From: Oxyruncus cristatus
Taxonomy: Eukaryota > Chordata > Aves > Passeriformes > Cotingidae
Reading direction: 5' to 3'
Assembly: GCA_013399855.1 (NCBI GenBank)
Contig: VXAY01006780.1
Span: forward strand, 315,827-379,826
DNA length: 64,000 nt
Shown piece after piece: positions 45,096 to 55,530 of this stretch. Within the stretch, counting starts at the first letter, position 1. The number at the start of each line of letters is the position of its first letter. Below the pieces are notes generated by a model, which was not told the origin of the DNA, made no database searches, and was given only the letters and a program-made list of their open reading frames with translations. Made by a program: the position numbers and the translations under genes.

Positions 45096-47656
45096 CTGAC
45101 AGCAAATAACTGCAACTGAAAGTGCTGTTTGATCTGCTCAGTAATGGCTTTATCATGAAAAAACATTGATATAAAACATGTTCTTTGAGTTCTAAACTGG
45201 TTGGCAACTTCCTGCACCTGATGCAGAGAGTGTGGGAAAGGGGAGTGATGTCACAGTGCTCCCCTTGCCTGGCAGATGGGACAAGGACACCCCAGTCTGT
45301 GCTTAGACCCCCCTGGGGTGCCCTGTCTCGCAGAGTCTAGACTTGCCTTTCAAACCTTGGCTCCTCGTGGGAGCGCATTTCCGCTGGTGTCAACGCTCTC
45401 TTTGGGCTGTAAAGAATAAAATGGAAACCAGGCAGATTGTTGCATCAAAAAGCACATATGGGGAACCTATATTTAGGCAACAAACAAATAAAAAAGGGTA
45501 GGGAGAGGTGCTCACATGTGAAAGGAGCGATTTTTGTGATGTCTGGCTTAGCAGTGCTTTTCATTCCTGGGCAAATGAAGTGGACGGCGAACGTCAATTA
45601 CCTACCCCGGATAAAACCTGATCTGGAGATAAATGGAAAATCCTACACATTCCAGCGACAGCGATAACGCCTCTGGAGAGAGGCCAAAGCTGGGCAGACT
45701 CATGTGTGACCCCAATAAACGTCTTGTGATGAAAATGTTACTTCAGAGCCGTCCCATTTCCAGGCTCAGTTGAACATTCTGCTGCCGCTCGGCTTCCCAA
45801 TGAGCTGAAGGAGGCAGGAGGAATTCCCAAATAACCCCCTGTTCATGCGTCCCTGACACAGTAAGGTGGTGTTTAGCGATCTATCAATCTCCTATTACAG
45901 AGCATTATTCTATTCCCACCTTGGCTGTTATTCCAAGCGGACCTCTGTCCTCTGCCTCTCATTCAGCGGCTCCAGAGGAGCGGCTGCTCTATATTTAGAA
46001 CCAGCCGCCTCCCAGCACCATCTTCACACATGAAAGCACAGTATGATTGGAAGAAAAGTGTTTTCATTTTAAACAGTTTCAAAATCCGAGTTCCCGGAAC
46101 GAGCTCCCATTTTCCACTCCAACAGCAGCTCCTGCGGATGTTGGGGTTCACAGCCCCAAGGGGCGTGTTGAAGGCTCCTCCACACAGAACTGCTGCTAAA
46201 CTGAAAGTAAGGGAGACAGGAAGAAAACCAGAATTAGAGAACCAAGCAGCTCTCTGACTGGGGAGAACTCCTGATTCCGCACCCCGTTTCTGTAATTGCC
46301 CAGGATTATTGCATATTTTTCCCATCAGTGATGTGGTTGGATTGACCTCACCTCCAAGAAACTGCTCCCTCAGAAAAGCAGACACCTTGTCATTGACTTT
46401 AAATAACTCTGAACACAGTACAAAAATGGCATATGTTGCTATAAATAGATCTCACACCTTTCTAACAGTCAAAGGCTCCATTTCTAAGAGCTTCACTTCC
46501 TTTTTTTTTCCTCCAAAAATCAGTGATCCCAAGGTCAATTTTAATTTCCTGTGCACATCAAATGAACTCATCCCCTATCAACCAGCTCACTTGTGGCTGC
46601 AGGGTGGGCCAACATAATTCTATTTTCACCCTAATTCAGCAAACTTATTTTTCATGAGCTTAAGTCTCGTTGACATCACTGGACACTCAGCATTACCTTA
46701 AATTATTAATGCACTTAAGTCATAGACCAAAATGAAACCCTGCTCAGGAATATTGAGAGCCACCTGCACGAACCCTTCAGTTACGGAAGAATTGGTGCAA
46801 ATCACGGATGTCATGGAAACAGAATTTTTTTCTCAGGTTATTTTATAGGGGTGGGGACTTTTGTTCCATTTGGAAAGAGAAGTACAGAGTAAAGCAAAAG
46901 GGGTCTGAGGGATCAGGGCACAAGGTTAATTTGTGAGCTAGTCAACCCCTTTGGCAGAAAAAAGAACTTCGAACAAAAATTAAATGTGTAGCCAGGAAAT
47001 GGCCAAAAAGCTCAATTTGTGGTACGTGACAGGAATGTGATTTCTCAGTAAAAGGATAAATAAAATTTTACAATATTTCAGCATTTCTGAAACGTATCAT
47101 TATCAACTACATGCATTCCAGGTTTTCTGGAATCACATGTTCAATGCATACGCTCCAAGAGCTCACACACAAACAGTTCCTCACTCTCCTTTTTTATGTA
47201 CTCACATGATAGCACTGAAATATAATTTCAAATTCACATATCTTTACTACATCAAACTTGAAACTGCACCTAAAGGATGACTGTGACAGATTAATGGCAC
47301 CAGCACTTGTGGTGAGGATATGAAAAGTGATATTCTCGCCTATATCCCATGTGCATATTTATATGGAGAGCGCCATAAATATCCTTTGGAGATGCTGGTT
47401 TGTCTGCATGGCTGCTCTTCCCAGGCCACACAAAATGGATTTACGTCACATCCCAGTCGCTTCTTCTCCCCCAGCCCATGCAACCAATGCTGACAAGCCC
47501 CAGGGCCTGTGTGGCTGCTCCCCACTCCCAAAGGCCTCTCAGAGTTTTCATCATTTTTACCTTTTACATGAAAAAGGAAATCCTCTGCTCAGCGCAAGGC
47601 AGGAGAGACCCTCAGTTTTGGGGCAGGACCTGTTCTGGTCTTAAGTTCACTTCTCA

Positions 47657-47676
47657 AGCGTTTTGTAGCGTTTTGT
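47657..47676. repeat. Perfect 10-bp tandem duplication
   Basis: 'agcgttttgt' occurs twice in a row without mismatch. Confidence 0.92.
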
Positions 47677-47966
47677 CACAAACTCGTTTTCCAAAGCACT
47701 CTCCATATACTAGTCTTTAAATTGAACCTGCAGAATCTAAACCAGACTAATTTGATAAAATTAAGGGGCTAGAAAGAAAAAAAGCAGGAAGAAAAACAAC
47801 TTCAAGGGGTGTGTGTTAAACTGAGCCATCTCCCACTTTAACTTAAAGCCTCATTTAGCTCCTAGACATGTCACATCAATTTGACCTCAATTAAACCCAC
47901 TTATTCCTCTTACACGTCCCCTTTGCGTTTGGCTCTTTGTTTTACAATGCAAGCTGAGATAGTAAA

Positions 47967-47986
47967 GGAATAATTCCAATTATTCC
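47967..47986. promoter_or_regulatory. Perfect 20-bp dyad with TAAT-N4-ATTA core
   Basis: 'ggaataatt', 'cc', 'aattattcc' is an exact 9-bp inverted repeat around a 2-bp centre. It embeds TAAT and ATTA separated by four bases, the arrangement that dimers of paired-class homeodomains can bind. It lies in repeat-free, conserved-looking sequence. Confidence 0.4.
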
Positions 47987-49136
47987 CTGCGTGTGCTGAC
48001 GGATTAAGGATGACATATGGCCTGGTGGAGGGTGTTTGGAGGAAAAGGGCCAGATATGGGGAATCTGGAAAAGCTCTCGCTGTCGTTAAGCACCGCTGCT
48101 GGTGCCAAGTTCAGAGCCTGGGCTGCTGTGCTGATTTTAAATGAGGGGAGTGACACCACAAACTGCACCACGAGCTGAGAGATGGAGTCGGGATATTCAG
48201 CACGGCAGGACACATCTGCCAAGCCTCTTGTCTTCAGTTCCAGACCTGCACTATGCCAGATGTACCCAGTGGTCTTATTCTACCTGGTATTGAACCCTCA
48301 GAGCTCTCCGGGCTCTGATGCTTTAATGTATCCCATGTCAATCTACTCTCACCAACTGACAGCAGAACAGTTTCAGTCTCTTTGCCTACAAAAAGAATAA
48401 ATTCAGTGTCTGTCAGCAGCATCAGACACACAGCACACACTCCACAATATTTAATTTTTAAATAAGTTTTACACGTAAATACATTTTACTTCTGATACTG
48501 TACTCTCACCCTGATTTCCTCATTAGGTCTGCTGAAAAACAGCAGCCCTGACACTGCCCTAGTATAGAATATATTGCAATGACACAAGTGAATGTTAAAG
48601 GCTTTTAGAAGCCACCCCATAACAGCTTCTTTTAATATAAAGAAACACAGACCCACCAGGAGAGTCACCGTGATTTATGCTGCCTGCAATTCTGGCCCAC
48701 ACTATTTAACGGCTTTTATTAAATATTTAATTATCCTTTTGAATACTTTCCTTGATCTCTGCCCTTTTCTCCTGGGACAGGTTTCCAGGCAGGCAGCATT
48801 GACACCACTTCTATGAGAATATTAAATGTTTATAGTGATTTTTATATGGGATGATCTCGAAGTGCTTAACACAGTGAGAGGGTTAGTCACCTCACCTTTG
48901 AAATGGAGTACGTCCTACATGCTGCTTTCTTTACTGCAAGTTTTTCAGGAGACAACCAAGAATAAGGGGGAAATGTATCCCCAGAGCCAGAGGTTAATCA
49001 TTCAAGTGTGAATCTGGCCAGGACAGTAAGGTCAACCTCCCCACTCACCATAGGAAAGATGCCACTCCATTCTTAAGAACAGCCTGCAACTTACCCCAGC
49101 TGCTGTTGTTCCCCTCTGCTAAAGAGGGTCCAATCA

Positions 49137-49210
49137 TCATGGAATCACAGAATATTCTCGGTTGAAAGGGACCTACTGGACCATCAAGTCCAACTCCTGG
49201 ACCCAGCTCC
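49137..49210 (-). mobile_element. CR1 LINE 3'-tail fragment
   Basis: In reverse orientation: 'atggaatcacagaatattct', 'cggttgaaagggacctact' and 'ggaccatcaagtccaactcc'. Only the last 70 bp or so of the element remain; sequence beyond 'ctcctggaccc' no longer matches. Confidence 0.88.
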
Positions 49211-49616
49211 GGGTCACTTGCATCATTACGTGTTGGACTCAGTCTGAGGCTAAACAATGCAATTTCCTCCTCCTTTTTCAGCTGCAATTTACTACTTTGA
49301 CTTTCATTCAGTGAGAAGCTTTATTTTTCTTTTTATACAAGCCAACATCTTTGAACAGCACCCGAATTAAAGACGAACTATTTTTCTACAGACACAAATG
49401 GTGCTGGCGGCTTCAGTGTCTGTAACAAGCCTCCCTCACCAATGGTCCTGCTGGCTGTGGATGGAACACAGCCCGATGCCCCTCGGCAAATAACCTGAGC
49501 TGTTTCTGGTGATGGCCCAAGCCTGAAGGTGTGGGTCAGGAGGGCAGTTTGGCATATGCTGTAATTCAATATACATGAACTGAGGGGTTTCATTTTAGAG
49601 TAGTCATTTACTCTTA
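49211..49616. other. Spacer between CR1 tails
   Basis: Unique sequence. It contains a good plus-strand acceptor-like tract ('cctcctcctttttcag' near 49281), but the nearest donor-like GT (49311) is poor. Nothing further is seen. Confidence 0.5.
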
Positions 49617-49700
49617 TCATAGAATCATAGAATGGTTGGCTTGGGTTGGAAGGGACCTTATCGTTCATGTAGTTCCAACACCCCTGCCATAGGCAGTTCT
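49617..49700 (-). mobile_element. CR1 LINE 3'-tail fragment
   Basis: In reverse orientation: 'catagaatcatagaatggtt', 'ggcttgggttggaagggacc' and 'acccctgccataggcag'. It has intact terminal repeats, a small 'ggcttg' duplication inside the usual 'ggtttgggttgg', and a very short body. Confidence 0.9.
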
Positions 49701-50098
49701 TGGCTTGCCCTGGTTTTCCATAGAATGTTCCAGCAACCCCAGGAGTCTCTTTAGGAACTGAAATGCAATTTGGCTCCTGGAATGTCATATTTTATTTAAA
49801 CAACAAAATGCATCATAATTTTTGATATGTGCAATCCATATTGATAGGCCAGAATGCTGAGAAGAAATTGCTTTCTGTTTTTCAGCAAGGAGACCTGTGG
49901 GTAGGGCCTATGTGGGACCTTCAGACTGAGGACAAAACCCTCCCACAGCTATTGGGCAGGAACACTTATTCCTGGTGCCATCGCCAGGGAACCAAAGGTG
50001 GAGGGCCAGCACCTCACACTGCCATGGTCAGGGCACTGAAACCACCATGGTCACTTGTCCTTGCCCTTTGACACCTCTAGAACATGCCACCACTAAAC
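49701..50098. other. Spacer between CR1 tails
   Basis: Unique sequence without a recognisable feature. Confidence 0.45.
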
Positions 50099-50281
50099 AT
50101 CATAGAATCATGGAGTCATTCAGGTTGGAAAAGACCTCCAAAACCTTCAAGTCCAATCTTTGACTAAATACCCCCATATTCAGTAAACCATATCACAAAA
50201 TGCAGTCTACTTGTTTTTGGAACACTTCAGGGACGGTCATTCCACTCCTACACAGTGTTTGACCATTCTTTCAGTGAAAGA
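50099..50281 (-). mobile_element. CR1 LINE 3' end
   Basis: In reverse orientation: 'tcatagaatcatggagtcat', 'caggttggaaaagacctcca', 'ccttcaagtccaatctttg', 'gaacacttcagggacggtc', 'attccactcctacacagtg' and 'gaccattctttcagtgaaag'. It belongs to the 'gactaaataccccc' subfamily, distinct from its neighbours, with good terminal repeats. Confidence 0.92.
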
Positions 50282-51115
50282 GTCACAAGCTCTTGTTTTG
50301 AAAATGCTGTGGGTTTAATTAATATATGTAATTTGCAGCAGAAGGGTGAAATCCCAGCTGAGCTGGAGTTTAACAGCACGTGTCTGTCTAGATGGAGCCC
50401 CACCATCAGTTACCATGGCACTGCACGCTGACAACAAGAAATCAATCCTGACAAATTACTTGCTTCCCTAAACCTGCAGCGGTTTAACATTAAAAACGTG
50501 GGGAGACAACACGTGACGTCAGACACAGAGCCCGACCAGGGGGAATCTGACCGGCCACCCCTTCCTGCTCAGGAGCAGACCCATGCTGAACAGAGCAAGT
50601 GGGTTTTACTCCAGGGAGAAAATGCTGAAGGAGTGAAAATCAGAGCTGCACAGTGAAGATCAGCTGAAATACACTTATTTCCTTCCATGCAACCGTGAGC
50701 TTTGACTCTGTGTACAGACACAAACACATATTTATGGCGCTGAAATAAACTCATAAATTATTCTTTAACTGCAAGGTACTATTAGATGTGAAATTATGGA
50801 AAAGTTCTTAAATGGGGCTGGCGAATGTTTACAGAAGGGGTGGAATGTTCCATACCCTATGATGTAACAATGCAGAATGTACTGATGTTTGGGAATCATA
50901 CCAAAAAACTTCTATGTGAGGCAGGGAGCTGCAGTATTGGACTGAAGAATGTCAGATAAACTTCACTCCAGCTTCTTTGAGGGGGGCTGATAGGCATTTA
51001 ATCACTAAACCATACTGAGCAGGCCAATGAACCAGGGCTCTGTCCACCCCCTCAGGTCCCTCTACCCCCTCGGTTAAACTTGTTAGAATTTACAGAGGAA
51101 ATTCAATTCAATTTT
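50282..51115. other. Non-coding stretch, no gene seen
   Basis: Unique, moderately AT-rich sequence. The part around 50.45-50.55 kb has a CpG-containing 'cacgtgacgtcag', which includes an E-box CACGTG and a CRE-like TGACGTCA overlapping it. Confidence 0.5.
50510..50521. promoter_or_regulatory. Overlapping E-box and CRE-like site
   Basis: 'acacgtgacgtcag' holds CACGTG (bHLH-ZIP E-box) directly overlapping TGACGTCA (the full palindromic CREB/ATF site). Two strong CpG-containing palindromic motifs in CpG-poor DNA are uncommon, but no other promoter feature is visible nearby. Confidence 0.3.
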
Positions 51116-51139
51116 CCCAAACCATTTGTGATTCTGTGA
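51116..51139 (+). mobile_element. Short CR1 plus-strand tail
   Basis: 'cccaaaccatttgtgattctgtga' matches the very end of plus-strand CR1 copies ('cccaaaccattctgtgattctgtga'). No body is recognisable upstream, so the identification rests on this end and on its junction with the next copy. Confidence 0.5.
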
Positions 51140-51222
51140 TCATAGAATCATTTAGGTTGGAAAGGACCTCTGAGCTCTTCGAGTCCAACCATTAACCCCA
51201 GCACTGCCAAAATGACCTCTTC
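51140..51222 (-). mobile_element. CR1 LINE 3'-tail fragment
   Basis: In reverse orientation: 'tcatagaatcatttaggttg', 'gaaaggacctctgagctct', 'tcgagtccaaccattaaccc' and 'agcactgccaaaatgacctc'. The 3' end abuts the opposite-strand tail immediately upstream, giving a near-perfect dyad at 51129-51150. Confidence 0.92.
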
Positions 51223-52148
51223 GAGTCTATATTATTCCGAGAGAAGTTTCACTAAGTTATTTTCAAAACTGAGACTCTCCTTTTTGTGCATGTACATGTT
51301 CCACAGATCTTGGGCTCCGCCAGGCAGGGAAAATGAAGTTCAGTCAAGGACATGTTCCTGTGTTTCAACATCTCTCATTTTCCCGATTCCCAGCCTCTCC
51401 TCATGTTCTTTCTAATCTTTTTCCAGCTCTCATGCCTTTCACTTTCAGGAAAGACTCACTCAGCTCAGGAACACTCCTGTCAAATGAGGGAGGGGGACGA
51501 TGAAACAGACAGTCATAAAGGTGGAATTGCACACGTCCAATTTGTAATGACTGTACTTAAGATGCACTCAAAGACAATGGCAGCACCTTCACTGCTGTGT
51601 TACTGCTTCTTACAGCAACTTGCCCCACTATTGATAAATAAATCCCAGAATCCCCCTGTATAATGATTGTGGTTTTTCTTTCATGAATATCACAAAAAAT
51701 AACCTAAAAAACTATGAAAAAAATTGACCAAAACTGCAAATAGCAAAGAAATTCTGCATCCAAGACTAGTAACTTGGTCTTCTTAGAAATATGAAGAGAT
51801 CTTGAAGGATTTTAATCAACACTGGAGTGTTTGTCACAGGACAGGGATTTAGCAATGGAGCAGTGCCTTAAGGATTGAGCATTTTCCTTTGATCAGTTCC
51901 AATTCACCCCGTCTCTTATTTCAGTTTCTTGTTCATTTTTAATTTAAATGTGTGCTTGACAGAAATGTTAAAATGTCATAGAAATAAATTGTTGCTGATT
52001 CATTTTTAAATTTATGTTTGCTTTAGAAGAGCTGTTGGCAGGCTCGGAAATGTTCTAATACCCGTGAAATCCATTGGTGATTTTAGGGACAAGCTGGGAC
52101 CTTCCACATTGTCAGGCATTAGCCTGTAGCTGACAAAAGAAGAAATCC
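51223..52148. other. Non-coding stretch, no gene seen
   Basis: Unique sequence. The interval 51660-52080 is AT-rich with A-runs and shows no repeat. The 103-codon frame at 51352-51663 is domainless. Confidence 0.5.
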
Positions 52149-52355
52149 TTCCCTATGAGGGTGGTGAGGCCCTGGCACAGGTTGCCCAGAGAAGCTGTGG
52201 CTGCCCCACCCATGGAAGTGTCCAAGGCCAGGTTGGAAGGAGCTTGGAACAACCTGGGATAGTGGAAGGTGTCCCTGCCCATGGCAGAGAATGGAAAAAG
52301 ATGAGCTTTAAGGTTCCTTCCAACTCAAACCATCCCATGGTTCTATGATTCCATA
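52149..52355 (+). mobile_element. CR1 LINE 3' end
   Basis: 'tccctatgagggtggtgagg', 'ccctggcacaggttgccc', 'agagaagctgtggctgccc', 'catggaagtgtccaaggcc', 'gtgtccctgcccatggcag', 'ttccttccaactcaaacc' and 'ggttctatgattccatag'. It is the plus-strand counterpart of the copies at 24.4 and 29.0 kb. Confidence 0.95.
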
Positions 52356-54239
52356 GCTGAAACTCAGGAGGAAGGTTTGTCCTTCCCAGGATGTCTGTGC
52401 TTCCAAATACAATTTTCCTCATTGAATTTGCTCACTCATGTTCTGGACAAAACCTATCACAACAGAATCCTGCAGTGACTTTAAAGGTACCCTGAATACC
52501 AAGGAGACTCTCACAGTAAAAGTGCTGGGAGAATAATTTAGATGTTGTGTACATGCATTATCCAAAAGACTCAAAAACTTCACAGATCTTGGTGCCAGTA
52601 GGAATTGCAAAGCTCAGGTTACCCCATGAGATTCCCAGCTTGGCAGTAAGACATGGGGACTGACCACAGGCTGAGTATCTCTTCCCCGGGGAGATCCCAG
52701 GGGGTCCTGCCTCGTCCCTGTGGAATACGTTTCTGACAGCACTGGCACAGCACTGGGGCACATTGATGATTAACCACCCACAGTCTCTTCTCCCTTTTGC
52801 CCTCTGACATCACCTCACTCACCGACCACTAATCTTCCATGAGAGTTTGCAGATTCCAAAGGCAATTTGATACTAAAAAAGCGGAAAAGAGCAAGAAGGA
52901 AACAGCACAACAGCTCAGCACAGGAATGATGATATTTACGCTGTGGTGGATGAAATTAATTTTATTGCAAGTAGTTGGACATGTGGAGTATAACTGGAGA
53001 ACTTTGAAGCAGATATCTCAGCTGTATCTCACCCTGGCAGTGAGTGCAGCTGAAATCTCTGACAAATGAAAAATTGCATTGCTTCCCACACCTCAAGGTC
53101 ACCAGCAAGGGATAGTTTGAACACATTTACCATATATTCTTTAGTTCTCAATGAAGAATGTATCACTACAGAGGTGGGCCCCAGGTGGGACAGTATTTCA
53201 TGGGCTTAAAAGGTGAGTGTGTGTTCAGACATGAAGTCATAAGCAGTATGTGCACCCTTGTTCACATGGCAATAACTCCACCCTTGCTGGGGGGACGGGC
53301 TCTACCCAGCACACAGGCAGGACCTCCCTGTCAGCATCTGCACACTTAACCAAGGACTTAACCAAGGCCATATGAGAAGGGTCAATGTCAGAAACAAAGC
53401 AAGCTTGTCAGATCTTGGCAAATGTCCTAAAATCTGGTTCTGAACACCTACACAGGGAATAGTCTGTCTGCAGTTCACGTGAGTCTGGTAGGCAGGGCTC
53501 TCATGAACCGTGATTTGGGGTACACACTGTGGTGGGACCAGCTCCACAAGTGCTCCCTCCCAGCCCCTGCCCTTTGGACAGTGATCCTATCAAAATCCCC
53601 TCAAATCTACAGGCTCAGATATGAGATTCTTGTTTTTTGCTTCGGATCATGAATGTGATACCTCCCTGAGGTGCAGAAGGACACGGGCATTTTGAAAGCT
53701 GGCTTGAAAGAGAATTTTGAAAGCATCTGTATTCCTAAACTCATAGAGTATCACAGGAAACCACTACCTCAGTCTTTATCCAAACACTTTTTTAGCCTGA
53801 AACATAATGAAAAGTAAAAGAAAGGAAATGAGAAAATGTGAGGAGTGTGATTTGCCTATTGCTGTGTAGCTCATATCTACAAATTGCTTAGCACAATCCT
53901 GTTAGTTACTCCAGAAATGTGAGTGTGCATGAGTTTTGCCTGGTTATTATTATTTCTAGCAGAAGTCAGCCCTGCCACACGCAGAGCCTGTGAGTCCCAG
54001 GTGATCATCATTAGTAGATCAAATCCCAGCGCTATGAGGAGCATATTAACACCACAATTTTCAGGTACATCTCTAATAACACTTTCTGACAGACACAGAA
54101 TTCACAGAGCCATAAAGTGCCGCTGCTTATGCCGAGATAAACTGCTTCCCAAAGCGTTTTATGGAATATTCATCACTCTGTGGAAATAATGCAGCTCTCA
54201 GAATATTATTATCCACCTTTTTCATTTGATCTTCTCCAG
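52356..54239. other. Non-coding stretch with a conserved-looking block at 53.9-54.2 kb
   Basis: The interval 53920-54210 is repeat-free, mixes TAATAAC, ATTAAC and 'ggaatattcatc' words with CpG-containing 'gccgctgcttatgccgag', and looks like a conserved non-coding element. It directly precedes the exon-like segment at 54240. The rest is unremarkable. Confidence 0.5.
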
Positions 54240-54345
54240 GCAGTGTGGTTTGTTCTCACCAGTTGGATCTCCAAGCACCACTATTGACCAGAAAGCAGCT
54301 GACCAGTCTGTGCAGCACTCAGGGGGTCTCCAGGGCACGGTGCAG
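54240..54345 (+). other. Candidate 106-nt exon (unproven)
   Basis: A pyrimidine-rich tract ending 'gatcttctccag' precedes 106 nt that end 'cacggtgcag' before 'gtgagtttcccc', a consensus donor. Two of three frames are open throughout. One includes Ser-Pro-Val-Gly-Ser-Pro-Ser-Thr-Thr-Ile-Asp-Gln; the first frame is stopped. Its length is typical of internal vertebrate exons, and a conserved-looking block lies just upstream. I do not recognise either peptide. It could equally be a non-coding RNA exon or chance. Confidence 0.25.
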
Positions 54346-54462
54346 GTGAGTTTCCCCAAAAATTAAGCAAAAGAACACAGCAAGGTGGACAGACATGATG
54401 AAACAGGCTGTATGAGACATACCCACCTGGAAGCTGCTGAAGTCAGATTTCTCCCCATGTTA

Positions 54463-54602
54463 TCACAGAATTCCAGGCTGGTTTGGGTTGGAGGGGACCT
54501 CAAAACTCATTTCATTGCCACGAGCAGGGACACTTTTCACTAGCCCAGGTTGCTCCAAGCCCCATCCAACCTGACATTGAACACTTCCAGGGATGGGCCA
54601 TC
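54463..54602 (-). mobile_element. CR1 LINE 3'-tail fragment
   Basis: In reverse orientation: 'tatcacagaattccaggctg', 'gtttgggttggaggggacc', 'ccacgagcagggacactttt', 'cactagcccaggttgctcc' and 'aagccccatccaacctga', ending at 'acttccagggatgggcc'. The tail repeats are eroded and the body stops abruptly after 'gggatgg'. Confidence 0.92.
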
Positions 54603-54883
54603 CCTTGCTGGAAAAGGGAGAGGTTCCCACCCCTCCGTGGCTGCCAGCTGCTCTCTCATTTCAAAATCTCTCCCTGGGCAGGGTTTGTGCAGATGCAGAT
54701 TTCCTCACCAGCTAACAAGGCTCACACAGTGCCACAAGACATCCTAAAACTGTCACACATTCCTTGGTGCCACAGCTTGATGTCCTGGCAGCTCTCACAC
54801 ACCCACCACACCCCTTGTGCTCTGCCTGGCCATCAGGCTGTGTGAGGGACCTTTGCCACGCACTGCCATGCACTGCACTTCTG

Positions 54884-54929
54884 ATTTTCTTTCCCCTTCA
54901 TTGGCATTCATTTTCTTTCCCCTTCATTT
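54884..54929. repeat. 26-bp-period duplication
   Basis: 'attttctttccccttcatt' occurs twice, 26 bp apart, without mismatch. The second copy runs directly into the hairpin that follows. Confidence 0.92.
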
Positions 54930-54953
54930 AAAGGCAACTTCATTGCCTTTAAA
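54927..54953. repeat. Perfect 11-bp stem, 5-nt loop
   Basis: 'tttaaaggcaa', loop 'cttca', 'ttgcctttaaa'. The inverted repeat is exact. It is too short for a microRNA precursor. It could be a cruciform-prone dyad, or a site for a dimeric factor; TTTAAA ends are AT-rich. Confidence 0.85.
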
Positions 54954-55199
54954 AGTTACATTTCCTGGCCATTCTTTCAGCTCCTGCAGATTTATGCTGT
55001 GGGTGGATTTAGTGGCAGCAGCAGGGGCCCCCATGCTCCCATGCACATGGTGGGCCACGGGCAGGGGCCAGGAGGCTTCCCGTGTCCTCGGGGGGACGGA
55101 GCCGTCACACACTGCGGTTCGGCTTCCTCGGCTCTCTGGTGCAGGGCTGGCAATTGCACTGGTAGTGCCAAGTGCTGCTGGAGGATGTGTGTTTAACCT

Positions 55200-55530
55200 G
55201 AGCAAAGGGGAAGGAGCAGCCATCAGATGAATGAATATTCATTTGCAATCAAGATCCAGAGCAGAACCCACCTCTTCGGAGACAATGAGCGACTGTCCAC
55301 AGGCACTGTGGTATCCAGCCTCTGTCACTTCGTAATTAATATCATTCAGCTGTCATCAATTACTTGGTGCTAAATTTATGTCAATAATTTCCATTCCATA
55401 TCTTCCATCCAAATCCAGCAACCTGCCACCGCGCATTTCCATTCTCACCCCCGTCGATGTGAGTGCTGGCAGGGAGGGATGACTGACAGCTGTCAATCAA
55501 AGGCATTGCCCGCAATTTGTCTGTTGCAGT
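55200..55530. promoter_or_regulatory. Candidate enhancer with POU and TALE homeodomain motifs
   Basis: A perfect 14-bp palindrome 'aatgaatattcatt' (55230-55243) resembles the palindromic POU dimer site and is followed by ATTTGCAA. TAATTAAT lies at 55333-55340, then 'cagctgtcatcaattac'. Further on, TGACAGCTGTCA (55484-55495) overlaps CTGTCAATCA (55490-55499), which is an inverted MEIS/TGIF pair fused to an exact PBX-MEIS site on the minus strand. This density in repeat-free DNA suggests a developmental enhancer. Conservation is not tested. Confidence 0.45.

Larger units (their letters stand above)
44591..49136. other. Repeat-poor stretch of 4.5 kb with conserved-looking DNA
   Basis: There is no recognisable transposable element and no gene. 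Blocks with a conserved non-coding look are 45430-45730, 45840-45960, 46640-46800, 47930-48010 (with a perfect dyad, listed) and 48460-48760. The sequence is AT-rich with TAATTA, ATTAAT and TTAATTAT cores. Frames up to 140 codons are domainless. Confidence 0.55.

Noticed and set aside
53145..53212. 68-nt segment between 'atattctttag' and 'aaaggtgagt'
   Set aside because: The acceptor has a short, interrupted pyrimidine tract. One frame is open but uninformative.
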